From: Pseudoduganella armeniaca
GTDB lineage: Bacteria > Pseudomonadota > Gammaproteobacteria > Burkholderiales > Burkholderiaceae_D
DNA length: 64,000 nt
NCBI RefSeq assembly: GCF_003028855.1
Contig: NZ_CP028324.1
Coordinates: 4,774,001-4,838,000 of the forward strand
Direction of reading: 5' to 3'
Positions 1 through 8,181 of this stretch are shown piece after piece. The notes under the pieces were generated by a model. It did not search any database. It saw nothing but the letters and a program-made list of their open reading frames with translations, and was not told the origin of the DNA. Position 1 is the stretch's first letter; every line of letters starts with the position of its first letter. Both the position numbers and the translations under genes were made by a program.

Positions 1-410
1 CGCAAGGTTGCCAGGATCTGCGCGGACGTCTCGACCGGGCTCTTGATGCCGGCGACGGTCTTCAGCTGCACCATGCCGGGGCCGTCGACGAAGTCGTACG
101 GCAGGTTCTCCACGTAGGCGATGTCCTTCAGCCCGCGGCCCATGAAACGCTTGACGGAGACGATCGTGTTCTTCGGATCGGTGGTCTGCGCGGCCTGCGC
201 CTTGTAGCCGATGTGGGCGTGGCCGTTCGGCAGGTAGCGCACCACGGACGGCAGCAGCGGCCGGCCGTCCTCGTCGTTCAGCACTTCGGGAATGCTGCTG
301 CGCACGGTCGCCACCAGCGAGTTGGTGGTGCCCAGGTCGATACCGACCGCCAGCCGGTGCTGGTGCGGCGCCGTCGACATGCCGGGTTCGGAAATTTGCA
401 GGAGAGCCAT
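1..410 (-). CDS. hscA: Fe-S cluster assembly chaperone HscA (5' part only)
   Basis: Hsp70-class ATPase that works with HscB to move nascent Fe-S clusters from IscU to target proteins in the cytosol. The visible N-terminal ~136 residues carry the Hsp70 phosphate-1 motif GIDLGTTNSLVAT preceded by LAV, typical of HscA rather than DnaK, and the stretch KRFMGRGLKD. The ATG is at 408-410. The gene runs off the left edge, so the rest of the ATPase and the substrate-binding domain are not seen. It is the last visible gene of the isc operon, 44 nt after hscB. The Hsp70 assignment is certain; HscA rather than DnaK is supported by the operon context. Confidence 0.95.
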   Translation of the reverse strand, partial: MALLQISEPGMSTAPHQHRLAVGIDLGTTNSLVATVRSSIPEVLNDEDGRPLLPSVVRYLPNGHAHIGYKAQAAQTTDPKNTIVSVKRFMGRGLKDIAYVENLPYDFVDGPGMVQLKTVAGIKSPVETSAQILATL

Positions 411-454
411 GTGAAACCTGTTCTTGTTGTGGGCGCGGGCGCGCCTTGCCTGGA

Positions 455-970
455 TTACGCTTCGATCGCGTCGAAGGCGAAGCGGACTTCTTCGCCGAAT
501 TTTTCAAGGAACATCAGCGCACGCACGCCTTGTGCCGCAGCGTGATAGTCGGCGCCGTCCAGCTGGGCCTCGATGGCCTGCAGCTGTTCCTTGCGGGCGG
601 CGCGCAGCTGGGCGTCCAGCTGGTCGAGCAGCGCCGCATCCTTGCCGGCGCGCGCCTCGGCCAGTTCCTCGCGCCACTCCATCTGCTGCATCAGGAAGGC
701 CATCGGCATCGCCGTGTTCGACTCCGTCTGCAGGTCCACGCCGTGCAGCTCGCACAGGTAGCGAGCGCGCTGCTGCGGGTTCTTCAGCGTCTGGTAGGCC
801 TCGTTGGCGCGCGTGGCCCACTGCATCGCCACGCGCTTCTCGGCGTCCGTGGCGTTGACGAATTTATCGGGGTGCACGCGCGACTGCACGTCGCGGTAGG
901 CCGCGTCCAGCGCGGCACCGTCGATCGCGAAGCGTTGCGGCAGGTTGAAAAGCTCGAAGTGATTTTGCAC
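455..970 (-). CDS. hscB: Fe-S cluster co-chaperone HscB
   Basis: J-domain protein (171 aa) that stimulates the HscA ATPase and presents IscU to it. The N-terminal J domain contains the HPD motif at residues 33-35 in the context RVHPDKF. The C-terminal half is the predicted three-helix IscU-binding region (HscB oligomerisation domain). The length matches the family (about 170-175 aa). The start codon is GTG at 968-970 with no clear Shine-Dalgarno sequence, so it is probably translated by coupling to iscA 13 nt upstream. It lies between iscA and hscA as in other beta-proteobacterial isc operons. Confidence 0.96.
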   Translation of the reverse strand: MQNHFELFNLPQRFAIDGAALDAAYRDVQSRVHPDKFVNATDAEKRVAMQWATRANEAYQTLKNPQQRARYLCELHGVDLQTESNTAMPMAFLMQQMEWREELAEARAGKDAALLDQLDAQLRAARKEQLQAIEAQLDGADYHAAAQGVRALMFLEKFGEEVRFAFDAIEA

Positions 971-983
971 AGTGAGGGCGACG

Positions 984-1307
984 TCAGATGCGGAAGCTTT
1001 CGCCGCAGCCGCAGGCGTCTTTTTCGTTCGGGTTGTTGAACTTGAAGCCTTCGTTCAGGCCTTCGCGGGCGAAGTCCAGCTCCGTGCCGTCGATGTACGG
1101 CATGCTCTTCGGATCGACAAAGACCTTCACGCCATGCGATTCGAAGACATGGTCGTCCTCGGTTACCTCGTCCACGTACTCCAGCTTGTACGCCAGGCCC
1201 GAGCAACCGGTCGTGCGCACGCCAAAGCGCAGGCCGATGCCCTTGCCGCGCCGTTCGATGTAGCGGTTGATGTGCTTCGCAGCTTTTTCGGTCAACGTGA
1301 TTGCCAT
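984..1307 (-). CDS. iscA: Iron-sulfur cluster assembly protein IscA
   Basis: A-type Fe-S carrier of 107 aa, acting after IscU in delivering clusters, chiefly 4Fe-4S, to apo-enzymes. The three invariant cysteines are present: Cys35 in TTGCSGLAY and Cys99/Cys101 in the C-terminal ACGCGESF. This is the spacing of E. coli IscA. The ATG follows a strong ribosome binding site (AGGAGG, spacing about 6). It sits between iscU and hscB and belongs to the same transcript. Confidence 0.97.
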   Translation of the reverse strand: MAITLTEKAAKHINRYIERRGKGIGLRFGVRTTGCSGLAYKLEYVDEVTEDDHVFESHGVKVFVDPKSMPYIDGTELDFAREGLNEGFKFNNPNEKDACGCGESFRI

Positions 1308-1350
1308 ACTTTTCCTCCTGATGCTGACGGGGCCACGCGGGCCCCACCCT

Positions 1351-1734
1351 TTAGGCCGAGTGCTTGGCCTTGTAGTCCTGCACGGCGGCCTTGATCGCGT
1401 CTTCGGCCAGGATCGAGCAGTGGATTTTCACCGGCGGCAGCGCCAGCTCTTCGGCGATCTGCGTGTTCTTGATCGACAGGGCCTGGTCCAGCGTCTTGCC
1501 CTTGACCCATTCCGTCACCAGGGAGCTCGATGCGATGGCCGAGCCGCAGCCGTAGGTCTTGAATTTCGCGTCTTCGATGACGCCGTCCGCGCCGACCTTG
1601 ATCTGCAGCTTCATCACGTCGCCGCAGGCCGGGGCGCCCACCATGCCCGTGCCGACGCTTTCGTCGCCCTTTTCAAAGGCGCCCACGTTGCGCGGGTTTT
1701 CGTAGTGGTCGAGAACTTTTTCCGAGTAAGCCAT
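1351..1734 (-). CDS. iscU: Iron-sulfur cluster scaffold protein IscU
   Basis: Scaffold (127 aa) on which IscS-derived sulfur and iron are assembled into 2Fe-2S clusters. The ligands Cys37, Cys63 and Cys106 are present, with Asp39 in PACGDVM. The HscA recognition motif LPPVK is intact at residues 99-103, which fits hscA/hscB in the same operon. The ribosome binding site AGGAG lies 7 nt before the ATG. It is 33 nt downstream of iscS. Confidence 0.98.
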   Translation of the reverse strand: MAYSEKVLDHYENPRNVGAFEKGDESVGTGMVGAPACGDVMKLQIKVGADGVIEDAKFKTYGCGSAIASSSLVTEWVKGKTLDQALSIKNTQIAEELALPPVKIHCSILAEDAIKAAVQDYKAKHSA

Positions 1735-1767
1735 TTTGATACTCCTGGTGTGATTGTGACGGGGCGC

Positions 1768-3033
1768 TTAGTGAGCGGCCCACTGGATCGAATTGATATC
1801 GATCCCTTCCTTGAACATGTCCCACAGCGGCGACAGCTCGCGCAGCTTGCCGACCTTCGATTTCATCAGGTCGATGGCGAAGTCGATGTCCTGCTGCGTC
1901 GTGAAGCGGCCGATCGTGAAGCGGATCGAGCTGTGCGCCAGTTCGTCGGAACGGCCCAGCGCGCGCAGCACGTAGGACGGTTCCAGGCTGGCCGACGTGC
2001 AGGCCGAACCGGACGACACGGCCAGGTCCTTGACGGCCATGATCAGCGACTCGCCTTCTACGTAGTTGAAGCTGACGTTCAGGTTGTGCGGCACGCGGTG
2101 GTCCATGTCGCCGTTGATGTACACCTCTTCGATTTCCTGCAGGCCGGAGGCGAGGCGGTCGCGCAGCGCCTTGATGCGCGCGATCTCTTCATCCATCTCG
2201 ACCTTGGCCAGGCGGAATGCCTCGCCCATGCCGACGATCTGGTGCACCGGCAAGGTGCCCGAGCGCAGGCCGCGCTCGTGGCCGCCGCCGTGCATCTGCG
2301 CCTCGATGCGCACACGCGGCTTGCGGCAGACATACAGCGCGCCGATACCCTTCGGACCGTAGGTCTTGTGCGCCGTGAACGTCATCAGGTCGACCTTCAG
2401 GTCCTGCAGGTCAATCGCGATCTTGCCCGTGGCCTGGGCCGCGTCGCAGTGGAAGATGATGCCCTTGGAACGGCAGAATGCCGCGATGTCCTTGACGGGC
2501 TGGATCACGCCGATCTCGTTATTGACCAGCATGACGGAGACCAGGATGGTGTCCGGACGCACGGCTTCGGCCAGCTGTTCCAGCGTGATCAGGCCGTTGT
2601 CCTGCGGGTCCAGGTAGGTCGCCTCGAAGCCCTGGCGTTCCAGTTCGCGCACGGTGTCCAGCACGGCCTTGTGTTCCGTCTTGACGGTGACGATGTGCTT
2701 ACCCTTCGTCTTGTAGAAGTGCGCCGCGCCCTTGATCGCCAGGTTGTTGCTCTCGGTGGCGCCGGAGGTCCAGATGATCTCGCGCGGGTCGGCGTTGACC
2801 AGTGCCGCCACGTGGCCGCGCGCTTCTTCCACAGCCGCCTCCGCCGTCCAGCCGTACATGTGGCTGCGCGACGCCGGATTGCCGAACTGCTCGCGCAGGT
2901 AGGGAATCATCTTGTCGGCCACGCGCGGGTCGATCGGCGTCGTGGCCGAATAGTCCATGTAGATCGGGAAGTGCGGCGCGGTGCGAAACTCGACCGGAGC
3001 CACCTTGGCGACGTTCTTTTCTGGGGCGTTCAT
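1768..3033 (-). CDS. iscS: Cysteine desulfurase IscS
   Basis: PLP-dependent cysteine desulfurase (421 aa) that takes sulfur from L-cysteine to form a persulfide for IscU and for tRNA thiolation. The PLP lysine is Lys223 in TAHKTYGPKG. The catalytic cysteine is Cys345 in SSGSACTSASLEPS. The SATTPIDP and ATESNN blocks of class V aminotransferases are present. It is about 17 residues longer at the N-terminus than E. coli IscS; the extension MNAPEKNVAKVAPVEF looks unstructured and the start is supported by a GGAG site. It is 18 nt downstream of iscR. Confidence 0.98.
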   Translation of the reverse strand: MNAPEKNVAKVAPVEFRTAPHFPIYMDYSATTPIDPRVADKMIPYLREQFGNPASRSHMYGWTAEAAVEEARGHVAALVNADPREIIWTSGATESNNLAIKGAAHFYKTKGKHIVTVKTEHKAVLDTVRELERQGFEATYLDPQDNGLITLEQLAEAVRPDTILVSVMLVNNEIGVIQPVKDIAAFCRSKGIIFHCDAAQATGKIAIDLQDLKVDLMTFTAHKTYGPKGIGALYVCRKPRVRIEAQMHGGGHERGLRSGTLPVHQIVGMGEAFRLAKVEMDEEIARIKALRDRLASGLQEIEEVYINGDMDHRVPHNLNVSFNYVEGESLIMAVKDLAVSSGSACTSASLEPSYVLRALGRSDELAHSSIRFTIGRFTTQQDIDFAIDLMKSKVGKLRELSPLWDMFKEGIDINSIQWAAH

Positions 3034-3051
3034 CTTGTTACTCCAAAGGGT

Positions 3052-3528
3052 TTATCCAAGGGCGGCGTGGTTGCGGTGCATGACCACGACGTTCTGTTCG
3101 GCGTTTTTCTGTCTTTGCTGATCGACCAGGTCCTGCAGCGAGACCGAGTCCAGGTAGTCGACCATCTTTTCGTTCAGCGTGGCCCACAACTCGTGGGTCA
3201 TGCAACGGGCGCCGGTGGCGTGGTCGGCGCCATGGCAGTTTTCCTTGCCGCCGCATTGGGTCGCATCGAGCGGCTCATCGACGGCGATGATGATGTCGGC
3301 CACCGTCACCTTGTCGGCGCGGCGGGCCAGGCTGTAGCCACCGCCCGGACCGCGGATCGACTCCACGATCTCGTGCCGACGCAGCTTGCCGAACAGCTGT
3401 TCCAGATAGGACAGCGATATGGCCTGGCGCTGGCTGATGCCAGAGAGCGTGACGGGACCCTTGCCCTGGCGCATCGCCAGGTCAATCATCGCGGTCACGG
3501 CAAAACGGCCTTTGGTAGTCAGACGCAT
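3052..3528 (-). CDS. iscR: Fe-S cluster-sensing transcriptional regulator IscR
   Basis: Rrf2-family winged-helix regulator (158 aa) that represses the isc operon when it carries a 2Fe-2S cluster. The N-terminal MRLTTKGRFAVTAM wing/HTH region is typical. Candidate cluster ligands are Cys92, Cys98 and Cys109 with His112. The loop between the second and third cysteine is 5 residues longer than the CX5CX5C of E. coli IscR. I chose the ATG at 3526-3528 over a GTG one codon upstream because the family starts MRLTTKG and a GAGG site is well placed. A strong type-I IscR operator lies upstream at 3614-3638. Confidence 0.96.
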   Translation of the reverse strand: MRLTTKGRFAVTAMIDLAMRQGKGPVTLSGISQRQAISLSYLEQLFGKLRRHEIVESIRGPGGGYSLARRADKVTVADIIIAVDEPLDATQCGGKENCHGADHATGARCMTHELWATLNEKMVDYLDSVSLQDLVDQQRQKNAEQNVVVMHRNHAALG

Positions 3529-3613
3529 CACAACCTCGGTTGAGTTCAGACGAGCTCAGGTGAACTGTTGAATTCGGGTAAAAACTCGTGCTCGACAGCC
3601 AATCAAAACCTGA

Positions 3614-3638
3614 TTAGTTGATCGATTTAGTCAAGTAT
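3614..3638 (-). promoter_or_regulatory. Type-I IscR operator overlapping the isc promoter
   Basis: I compared this 25-nt stretch with the E. coli type-I (cluster-bound) IscR consensus from memory: ATASYYGACTR, three A/T, YAGTCRRSTAT. It agrees at 22 of 25 positions, and the half TAGTCAAGTAT is perfect. Read leftwards it contains TTGACT, a possible -35 element for iscR. The site implies negative autoregulation of the isc operon. Confidence 0.8.
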
Positions 3639-3688
3639 AACAGAGTCCTGGGAGGCTTGCCGGAGACGGCTAGAAAGGGAGATGCATC

Positions 3689-3742
3689 GGGGACAGGCAC
3701 CGGTTTGCGCGCCGAAGGACACGCAAACCGGTGCCTGTCCCC
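3689..3742. repeat. REP-like palindrome, 21-bp perfect arms
   Basis: Perfect inverted repeat: arms at 3689-3709 and 3722-3742 (GGGGACAGGCACC plus a private stem CGGTTTGCG) around a 12-nt loop. The outer motif GGGGACAGGC recurs in variant form in the other intergenic palindromes of this window. It lies between divergent iscR and the convergent hypothetical gene, outside coding sequence. Confidence 0.75.
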
Positions 3743-3800
3743 TCGGGTTTGCCTGGGCCCAACGCGCGATTATATCGGAAAGGGCCGATGCCTGCACGGC

Positions 3801-4217
3801 TCAGCCTTGGCCCAGCAGGTCATGCGCATCCAGGATGGCAAAGGCGATCTCGGGACGGTTTTCCAGGCAGCGCCGGATGGCGGCCGGGATGGCCTGGCGC
3901 GTCTTGCGGCACAGGCCAGGCACGGTGGCGATATCGATGACGAAGCCGCGCACGGTGCGCACCTCGTTCGGCCCGGGCGCGATCGTGAGCCGGATGCCCA
4001 GTTGCTCCTCCAGGCGCTGGCCGATGCGCAGCAACTCGGCATAGCTGGCGATCGTTTCGATGCGCTCGATCAGCCGCTTCTCCTCTTCCTTGGTCAGGCG
4101 CAGCACGCGCAGGTCCGCGTGGGGGTCGTCCAGCAGCAGCTCGCGGCGGCAGTCGCAGGCACCCGGCGGGCACTCCTTGCGGATCGGAAATGGCAGCGTG
4201 GGCGGCGGCGTCAGCAT
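3801..4217 (-). CDS. Conserved hypothetical protein
   Basis: I do not recognise the family. From the ATG at 4215-4217 it is 138 aa and starts MLTPPPTLPFPIRKECPPGACDC. Upstream in-frame ATGs at 4274 and 4367 exist, and no start has a clear ribosome binding site. Visible features are a cysteine-rich N-terminal patch (CPPGACDCRREL), a basic/acidic helix (RLTKEEEKRLIERIE) and a C-terminal globular part with AIPAAIRRCLENRPEIAF. There is no signal peptide or membrane segment. The clustered cysteines could bind metal, which is a guess. It is convergent with nothing and stands alone next to the isc operon. Confidence 0.6.
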   Translation of the reverse strand: MLTPPPTLPFPIRKECPPGACDCRRELLLDDPHADLRVLRLTKEEEKRLIERIETIASYAELLRIGQRLEEQLGIRLTIAPGPNEVRTVRGFVIDIATVPGLCRKTRQAIPAAIRRCLENRPEIAFAILDAHDLLGQG

Positions 4218-4375
4218 GGCATCGATCGGATGGTCTGGCGTGTGGGGGACGAGTATCCCGCCCGCGCCGGGCATTGTCAAACGTACACGACAATAAGCGA
4301 TGACGGTTGTGCATGCGGCCCGATCGAAATTGAAATTACTGTTGCAGAGTTGCCACGAGGATTGCATTTCGATAA

Positions 4376-6214
4376 ATGAATCGTGCTACACTTTCCGACG
4401 AGCAAAAGCCTCTTCCGTCCTTCCACCACGATCCCATGCCCACTTTCGCTGCGCACGCTGCCGTGCCGCTTTCCCGCTTCCATTGCCTGCGCGGCATGCG
4501 GGTACACGCGCGTGCCGGTGTGGTGCGCGCGGCGGCGTATGTGCTGGCGGGATGGCTGGCGTTCGCGCCGCCACTGCACGCGGCGGTCGCGCCCGAGGGC
4601 GTGCCGACCGACCGCCGGGTGCTGGTGCTGTACTCGCTGGGCGCCGATTCGGTCTCGGTCTGGCAGCGGCTGGTGCACAAGGGGGTGTACGAGGAACTGG
4701 GGCGCAACAACTGGGCCGTCGGTCCCGGCATTTTCGAGGAGCGCTTCGACGCCAACCGGGTCGGCGAGGGCGCTGCCCGCGCGGCCATGGGACCCTACCT
4801 GCGCAGCAAGTATGCCGACGTGCGCCTGCATGCCGTGATCGCCGAAAACCAGGTCGCGACCCGCTTCCTGGACGACCATCCCGACCTGTTTCCAGGCGTG
4901 CCGCGCTACTACGTCAACCATGGCCGCCACGACTGGCAGCCGGACGACGGCACCGGGCTGGAAGTGCAGCCGGATTTCACCCGCGCCATCGGCATCATTC
5001 CGCAGGTGGCGCCGTGGGTGCGCAAGGTCGTGGTCATCGGCGACCAGTCGCCGCGCGTGCGCCAGTGGCTGGCCGACGTGCGCGTGGCCGCCGCCCGGCA
5101 CGAGCGCCGCATCGCTTTCGAGTACCACGACCGCGACACCTTCGCGCAGCTGGAGACGCTGGTGGCGGGCCTGGACCGGCGCACCGCCGTGTTCCTGCTG
5201 CCGACGGGCCAGGACCCGACCGGCGCGCGCACGCCGCCACCCGCCTTGGCGCGCCGCCTCGCCGCCGCCAGCAATGCGCCGATCTTCACCAGCCTGCAGT
5301 CGCTGGTGCTGCCGGGCGTGGTGGGCGGCTACGTCGTCAGCGGCGAGCGCATCGGCCGCGTGATCGCCCGCATCATGCTGGGCCAGCCGGCCGACATGGC
5401 CGACGTGCAGGGCTACCACTTCGACTACCCCACCGTGCGCCGCTTCGGCCTGGGTGCCATTCCGCCCGAGGCGACCTTGGTCAACCGGCCGGACAATGTG
5501 TGGGACCTGTACCGCTGGCAGATCATCGCCGGGCTGACCCTGATCGTGGTGCAGGGCGTGCTGATCACGGCACTCGTGGTCGCGCTGCGCGACCGCCGCC
5601 GCACCCTGGCCGACCTGCACGACGAGCGCAACAACCTGGAGGACCGCGTGCTGCAGCGCACGCTGGAACTGCTGATGGCCAATACCAAGCTGGAGCAGCT
5701 GGCCACCACGGACCCGCTGACCGGCATCGCCAACCGCCGCAAGATGACCGATACCATCGCGACCGAGCTGGAACGGGCCAGCCGCTTCCAGCACCCGCTG
5801 GCACTGCTGATGGTCGACATCGACCACTTCAAGCGCATCAACGACACCTTCGGCCACGACGTGGGCGACCGCGCCATCGTGGCGATGGCGAACCTCTTGA
5901 CGTCATCCCTGCGCACGATCGACATGGCGGCGCGCTTCGGCGGCGAGGAATTCGTCGTGCTGATGCCGGAAACCGACGAGGCGGTGGCCGCCATCGCGGC
6001 CGAGCGGCTGCGCGAGGCGGCCAGCGCCATCCGGCTGCCGGCCGGCGCAGGCAGCGACGTGGTGCTGACGGTGACGATCGGCGTGGCCGCCGCGCGGGCG
6101 GACGACTCGCCGTCGGCCCTGCTGGTGCGGGCCGACAAGGCGCTGTATCGCGGCAAGAAGTCCGGGCGCAATCGCGTGGTCCGTGCCACGCAGCCCTGCG
6201 ATATCCTGCCTTGA
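4376..6214 (+). CDS. Membrane diguanylate cyclase with periplasmic ABC-type sensor domain
   Basis: Synthesises cyclic di-GMP from two GTP. An N-terminal signal/anchor (best start perhaps Met41 at 4496, beginning MRVHARAGVV) precedes a roughly 300-residue periplasmic domain resembling ABC-transporter sugar-binding sensors. A transmembrane helix follows at about residues 383-405, then a short coiled coil and a GGDEF domain. The active-site motif is GGEEF at 522-526. The inhibitory I-site RTID is at 513-516, five residues before it, so product feedback is likely. The full ORF is 612 aa; the exact start is uncertain because none of the three ATGs has a good ribosome binding site. Confidence 0.85.
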   Translation: MNRATLSDEQKPLPSFHHDPMPTFAAHAAVPLSRFHCLRGMRVHARAGVVRAAAYVLAGWLAFAPPLHAAVAPEGVPTDRRVLVLYSLGADSVSVWQRLVHKGVYEELGRNNWAVGPGIFEERFDANRVGEGAARAAMGPYLRSKYADVRLHAVIAENQVATRFLDDHPDLFPGVPRYYVNHGRHDWQPDDGTGLEVQPDFTRAIGIIPQVAPWVRKVVVIGDQSPRVRQWLADVRVAAARHERRIAFEYHDRDTFAQLETLVAGLDRRTAVFLLPTGQDPTGARTPPPALARRLAAASNAPIFTSLQSLVLPGVVGGYVVSGERIGRVIARIMLGQPADMADVQGYHFDYPTVRRFGLGAIPPEATLVNRPDNVWDLYRWQIIAGLTLIVVQGVLITALVVALRDRRRTLADLHDERNNLEDRVLQRTLELLMANTKLEQLATTDPLTGIANRRKMTDTIATELERASRFQHPLALLMVDIDHFKRINDTFGHDVGDRAIVAMANLLTSSLRTIDMAARFGGEEFVVLMPETDEAVAAIAAERLREAASAIRLPAGAGSDVVLTVTIGVAAARADDSPSALLVRADKALYRGKKSGRNRVVRATQPCDILP

Positions 6215-6266
6215 TGCGCCTGCCTTGATGCGCCTGCCTTGATGCGCCTGCCTTGATGCGCCTGCC
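6211..6266. repeat. Four tandem copies of a 14-bp unit
   Basis: The unit TTGATGCGCCTGCC is repeated four times in a row, beginning at the stop codon of the diguanylate cyclase gene. Because 14 is not a multiple of three and the first copy supplies the TGA stop, copy-number change would not alter the protein. It lies between convergent genes and may be a simple slippage product. Confidence 0.9.
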
Positions 6267-6288
6267 CTGACCTCGTACGCTGGCAGGC

Positions 6289-6930
6289 TTACTCGGCGTC
6301 CGGCTGGGCCGATGGATGGGCCGCCTGGAACGCCGGGATGTCGGCGCAGGTGGCATGGATACGCGCGACGTTCGGATACGGCGCCAGGTCGATGTCGAAG
6401 CGCTGCGCGTTGAACACCTGCGGCACCAGGCAGCAGTCGGCCAGGGTGGGCGTGTCGCCATGGCAGAAGCGGCCCGTGTCGCCCTGCGCCAGCAAGGCCT
6501 CCAAGGTCGCCAGCCCGGCCCCGGTCCAGTGCCGGTACCAGTCCATCTTCGCTTCCTCGCCCAGACCCAGCGGCCCGGTCAGGTGCTGCAGCACGCGCAG
6601 GTTGGTCAACGGGTGCGTGTCCGCGGCGATGGTCAGCGCCAGCGCGCGCACCCGGGCGCGGCCCGCCGCGTCCTGCGGCAGCAGCGGCATCACGGGATGC
6701 GTCTCTTCCAGGTACTCGATGATGGCCAGCGACTGCGTCAGCGTCGTGTCGCCGTCGACCAGCGCGGGAATCAGGCCGCCGGGATTGACGGCGCGATAGG
6801 CCGGCTGGCGCTGCTCGCCGCCGCCGCGCAGCAGGTGCACCGGCACCGCGTCATAGGCCAGGCCTTTCAGGTGCAGCGCGATGCGCACGCGGTACGCGGC
6901 CGAGCTGCGGAAGTAGGTGTACAGCTTCAT
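6289..6930 (-). CDS. maiA: Maleylacetoacetate isomerase (zeta-class GST)
   Basis: Glutathione-dependent isomerase (213 aa) converting maleylacetoacetate to fumarylacetoacetate in tyrosine/homogentisate breakdown. The N-terminal thioredoxin-fold part has the zeta-GST signature YTYFRSSAAYRVRIAL (active-site SSAAYR), followed by the cis-proline region NPGGLIPAL and the all-helical C-terminal domain. The length matches the family. The start ATG overlaps the stop of the fumarylacetoacetase gene (ATGA), so the two are translationally coupled. Homogentisate dioxygenase is not in the window. Confidence 0.95.
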   Translation of the reverse strand: MKLYTYFRSSAAYRVRIALHLKGLAYDAVPVHLLRGGGEQRQPAYRAVNPGGLIPALVDGDTTLTQSLAIIEYLEETHPVMPLLPQDAAGRARVRALALTIAADTHPLTNLRVLQHLTGPLGLGEEAKMDWYRHWTGAGLATLEALLAQGDTGRFCHGDTPTLADCCLVPQVFNAQRFDIDLAPYPNVARIHATCADIPAFQAAHPSAQPDAE

Positions 6931-7955
6931 GCCTGGCCCTTCTCGCCGTAATGCCGCACCACCTGGTCGATGGTGCCGAAGATGCTGTTGCCGGCCGCGT
7001 CCCGCATGGCGATGCGCACGCTGTCGCCGAACTTCAGGAACGGCGTCTTCGGCGCGCCGCCCTCGATGGTCTCGTACATGCGCACCTCGGCCAGGCAGCA
7101 GTAGCCGACGCCGCCGTTCTCCACCGACGAGCCGTGCAGGCTGCCCTGCTTGTTCGACACGGTGCCGGAGCCGATGATGGTGCCGGCGCCCAGCTCGCGC
7201 GTCCTGGCCGCGTGCGCCACCAGCTGGGCGAAGCTGAACGTCATGTCCTCGCCGGCGTTGGGGCGGCCGAACGGCTTGCCGTTCAGGTCCACGTTCAGCG
7301 GCAGGCGCAGCTTGTCGTCCTGCCAGTCGGCACCCAGCTCGTCGGGCGTGACGGCCACCGGCGAGAACGCGCTGGCCGGCTTGGACTGGAAGAAGCCGAA
7401 GCCCTTGGCCAGCTCGTTCGGAATCAGGTTGCGCAGCGAAACGTCGTTGACCAGCATGACGAGGCGGATCGCGCGCGCCGCGACTTCCGGCGCCGCGCCC
7501 ATCGGCACGTCGCCCGTGACCACCGCCACTTCCGCTTCCAGGTCGATGCCCCACTCTTCCGACAGCGCGTAGATCGGGTCGCGCGGGCCGACGAAGCTGT
7601 CCGAGCCGCCCTGGTACATCAGCGGGTCCGTGTAGAACGACGCCGGCACTTCCGCGTTGCGCGCCTTGCGCACCAGCTCCACGTGGTTGATGTAGGCGGA
7701 ACCGTCGGCCCACTGGTAGGCGCGCGGCAGCGGCGAATGGCAGGCCGCTTCGTCGAACGGTTGCGCGCCGGCCGCCTCGCCGGCGTTCAGCGCGGCGTAC
7801 ACGCGCTCGAGCTGCGGCGCGGCGTGGTCCCAGTCGTCCAGCGCGGCCTGCAGCGTGGCGGCGATGGCGGGAACGGCCTGGCACAGGCGCAGGTCGCGGC
7901 TGACGACGACGAGCTGGCCGTCGCGCTTGCCGTTTTTCAGGGTGGCTAGTTTCAT
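6927..7955 (-). CDS. Fumarylacetoacetate hydrolase
   Basis: Hydrolyses fumarylacetoacetate to fumarate and acetoacetate, the last step of homogentisate catabolism (342 aa). The bacterial FAH fold is visible: N-terminal cap MKLATLKNGKRDG, the metal-binding EVAVVTGDVP region, NDVSLRNLIPNELAKGFGFFQSK-like helix (residues split here around NDVSLRNL) and the GSGTVSNKQG loop. I moved the start to the ATG at 7953-7955, which has a GGAAAG site, in place of an upstream in-frame ATG at 7982. It is coupled to maiA. Confidence 0.93.
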   Translation of the reverse strand: MKLATLKNGKRDGQLVVVSRDLRLCQAVPAIAATLQAALDDWDHAAPQLERVYAALNAGEAAGAQPFDEAACHSPLPRAYQWADGSAYINHVELVRKARNAEVPASFYTDPLMYQGGSDSFVGPRDPIYALSEEWGIDLEAEVAVVTGDVPMGAAPEVAARAIRLVMLVNDVSLRNLIPNELAKGFGFFQSKPASAFSPVAVTPDELGADWQDDKLRLPLNVDLNGKPFGRPNAGEDMTFSFAQLVAHAARTRELGAGTIIGSGTVSNKQGSLHGSSVENGGVGYCCLAEVRMYETIEGGAPKTPFLKFGDSVRIAMRDAAGNSIFGTIDQVVRHYGEKGQA

Positions 7956-8092
7956 CGATCTTTCCGTAATTGAATTACGCATATTAAGCCCCGGCGGCGC
8001 CTATTACACAAACGGTATTTTTGGCCGTATTTATCAAGTTTTTAAATAAATTCCCGTATGACACCGCACTGCAGGTTGCAAGAACGAGACAT

Positions 8093-8113
8093 TAAATAAA
8101 CTTTATTGATTTA
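8093..8113. promoter_or_regulatory. Candidate ROK operator in front of the porin gene
   Basis: Contains TAAATAA, 8 nt, GATTTA. The same pattern with the same spacing occurs at 10905-10925 before the ABC transporter operon. A related AACTTGAT-centred AT-rich element lies on the other strand around 8030-8050. ROK repressors bind AT-rich, imperfect inverted repeats, so I infer a site for one of the two ROK proteins of this locus. Confidence 0.5.
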
Positions 8114-8181
8114 GTTAGTAAGGCACAGCACAATTCCCCCGCTGCACAACAACATTCATAAATCCAATCAGGAGACACAGC

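Noticed and set aside
1267..3543. A 758-codon plus-strand frame across iscA, iscU, iscS and iscR
   Set aside because: Antisense to four certain genes and without any recognisable domain.
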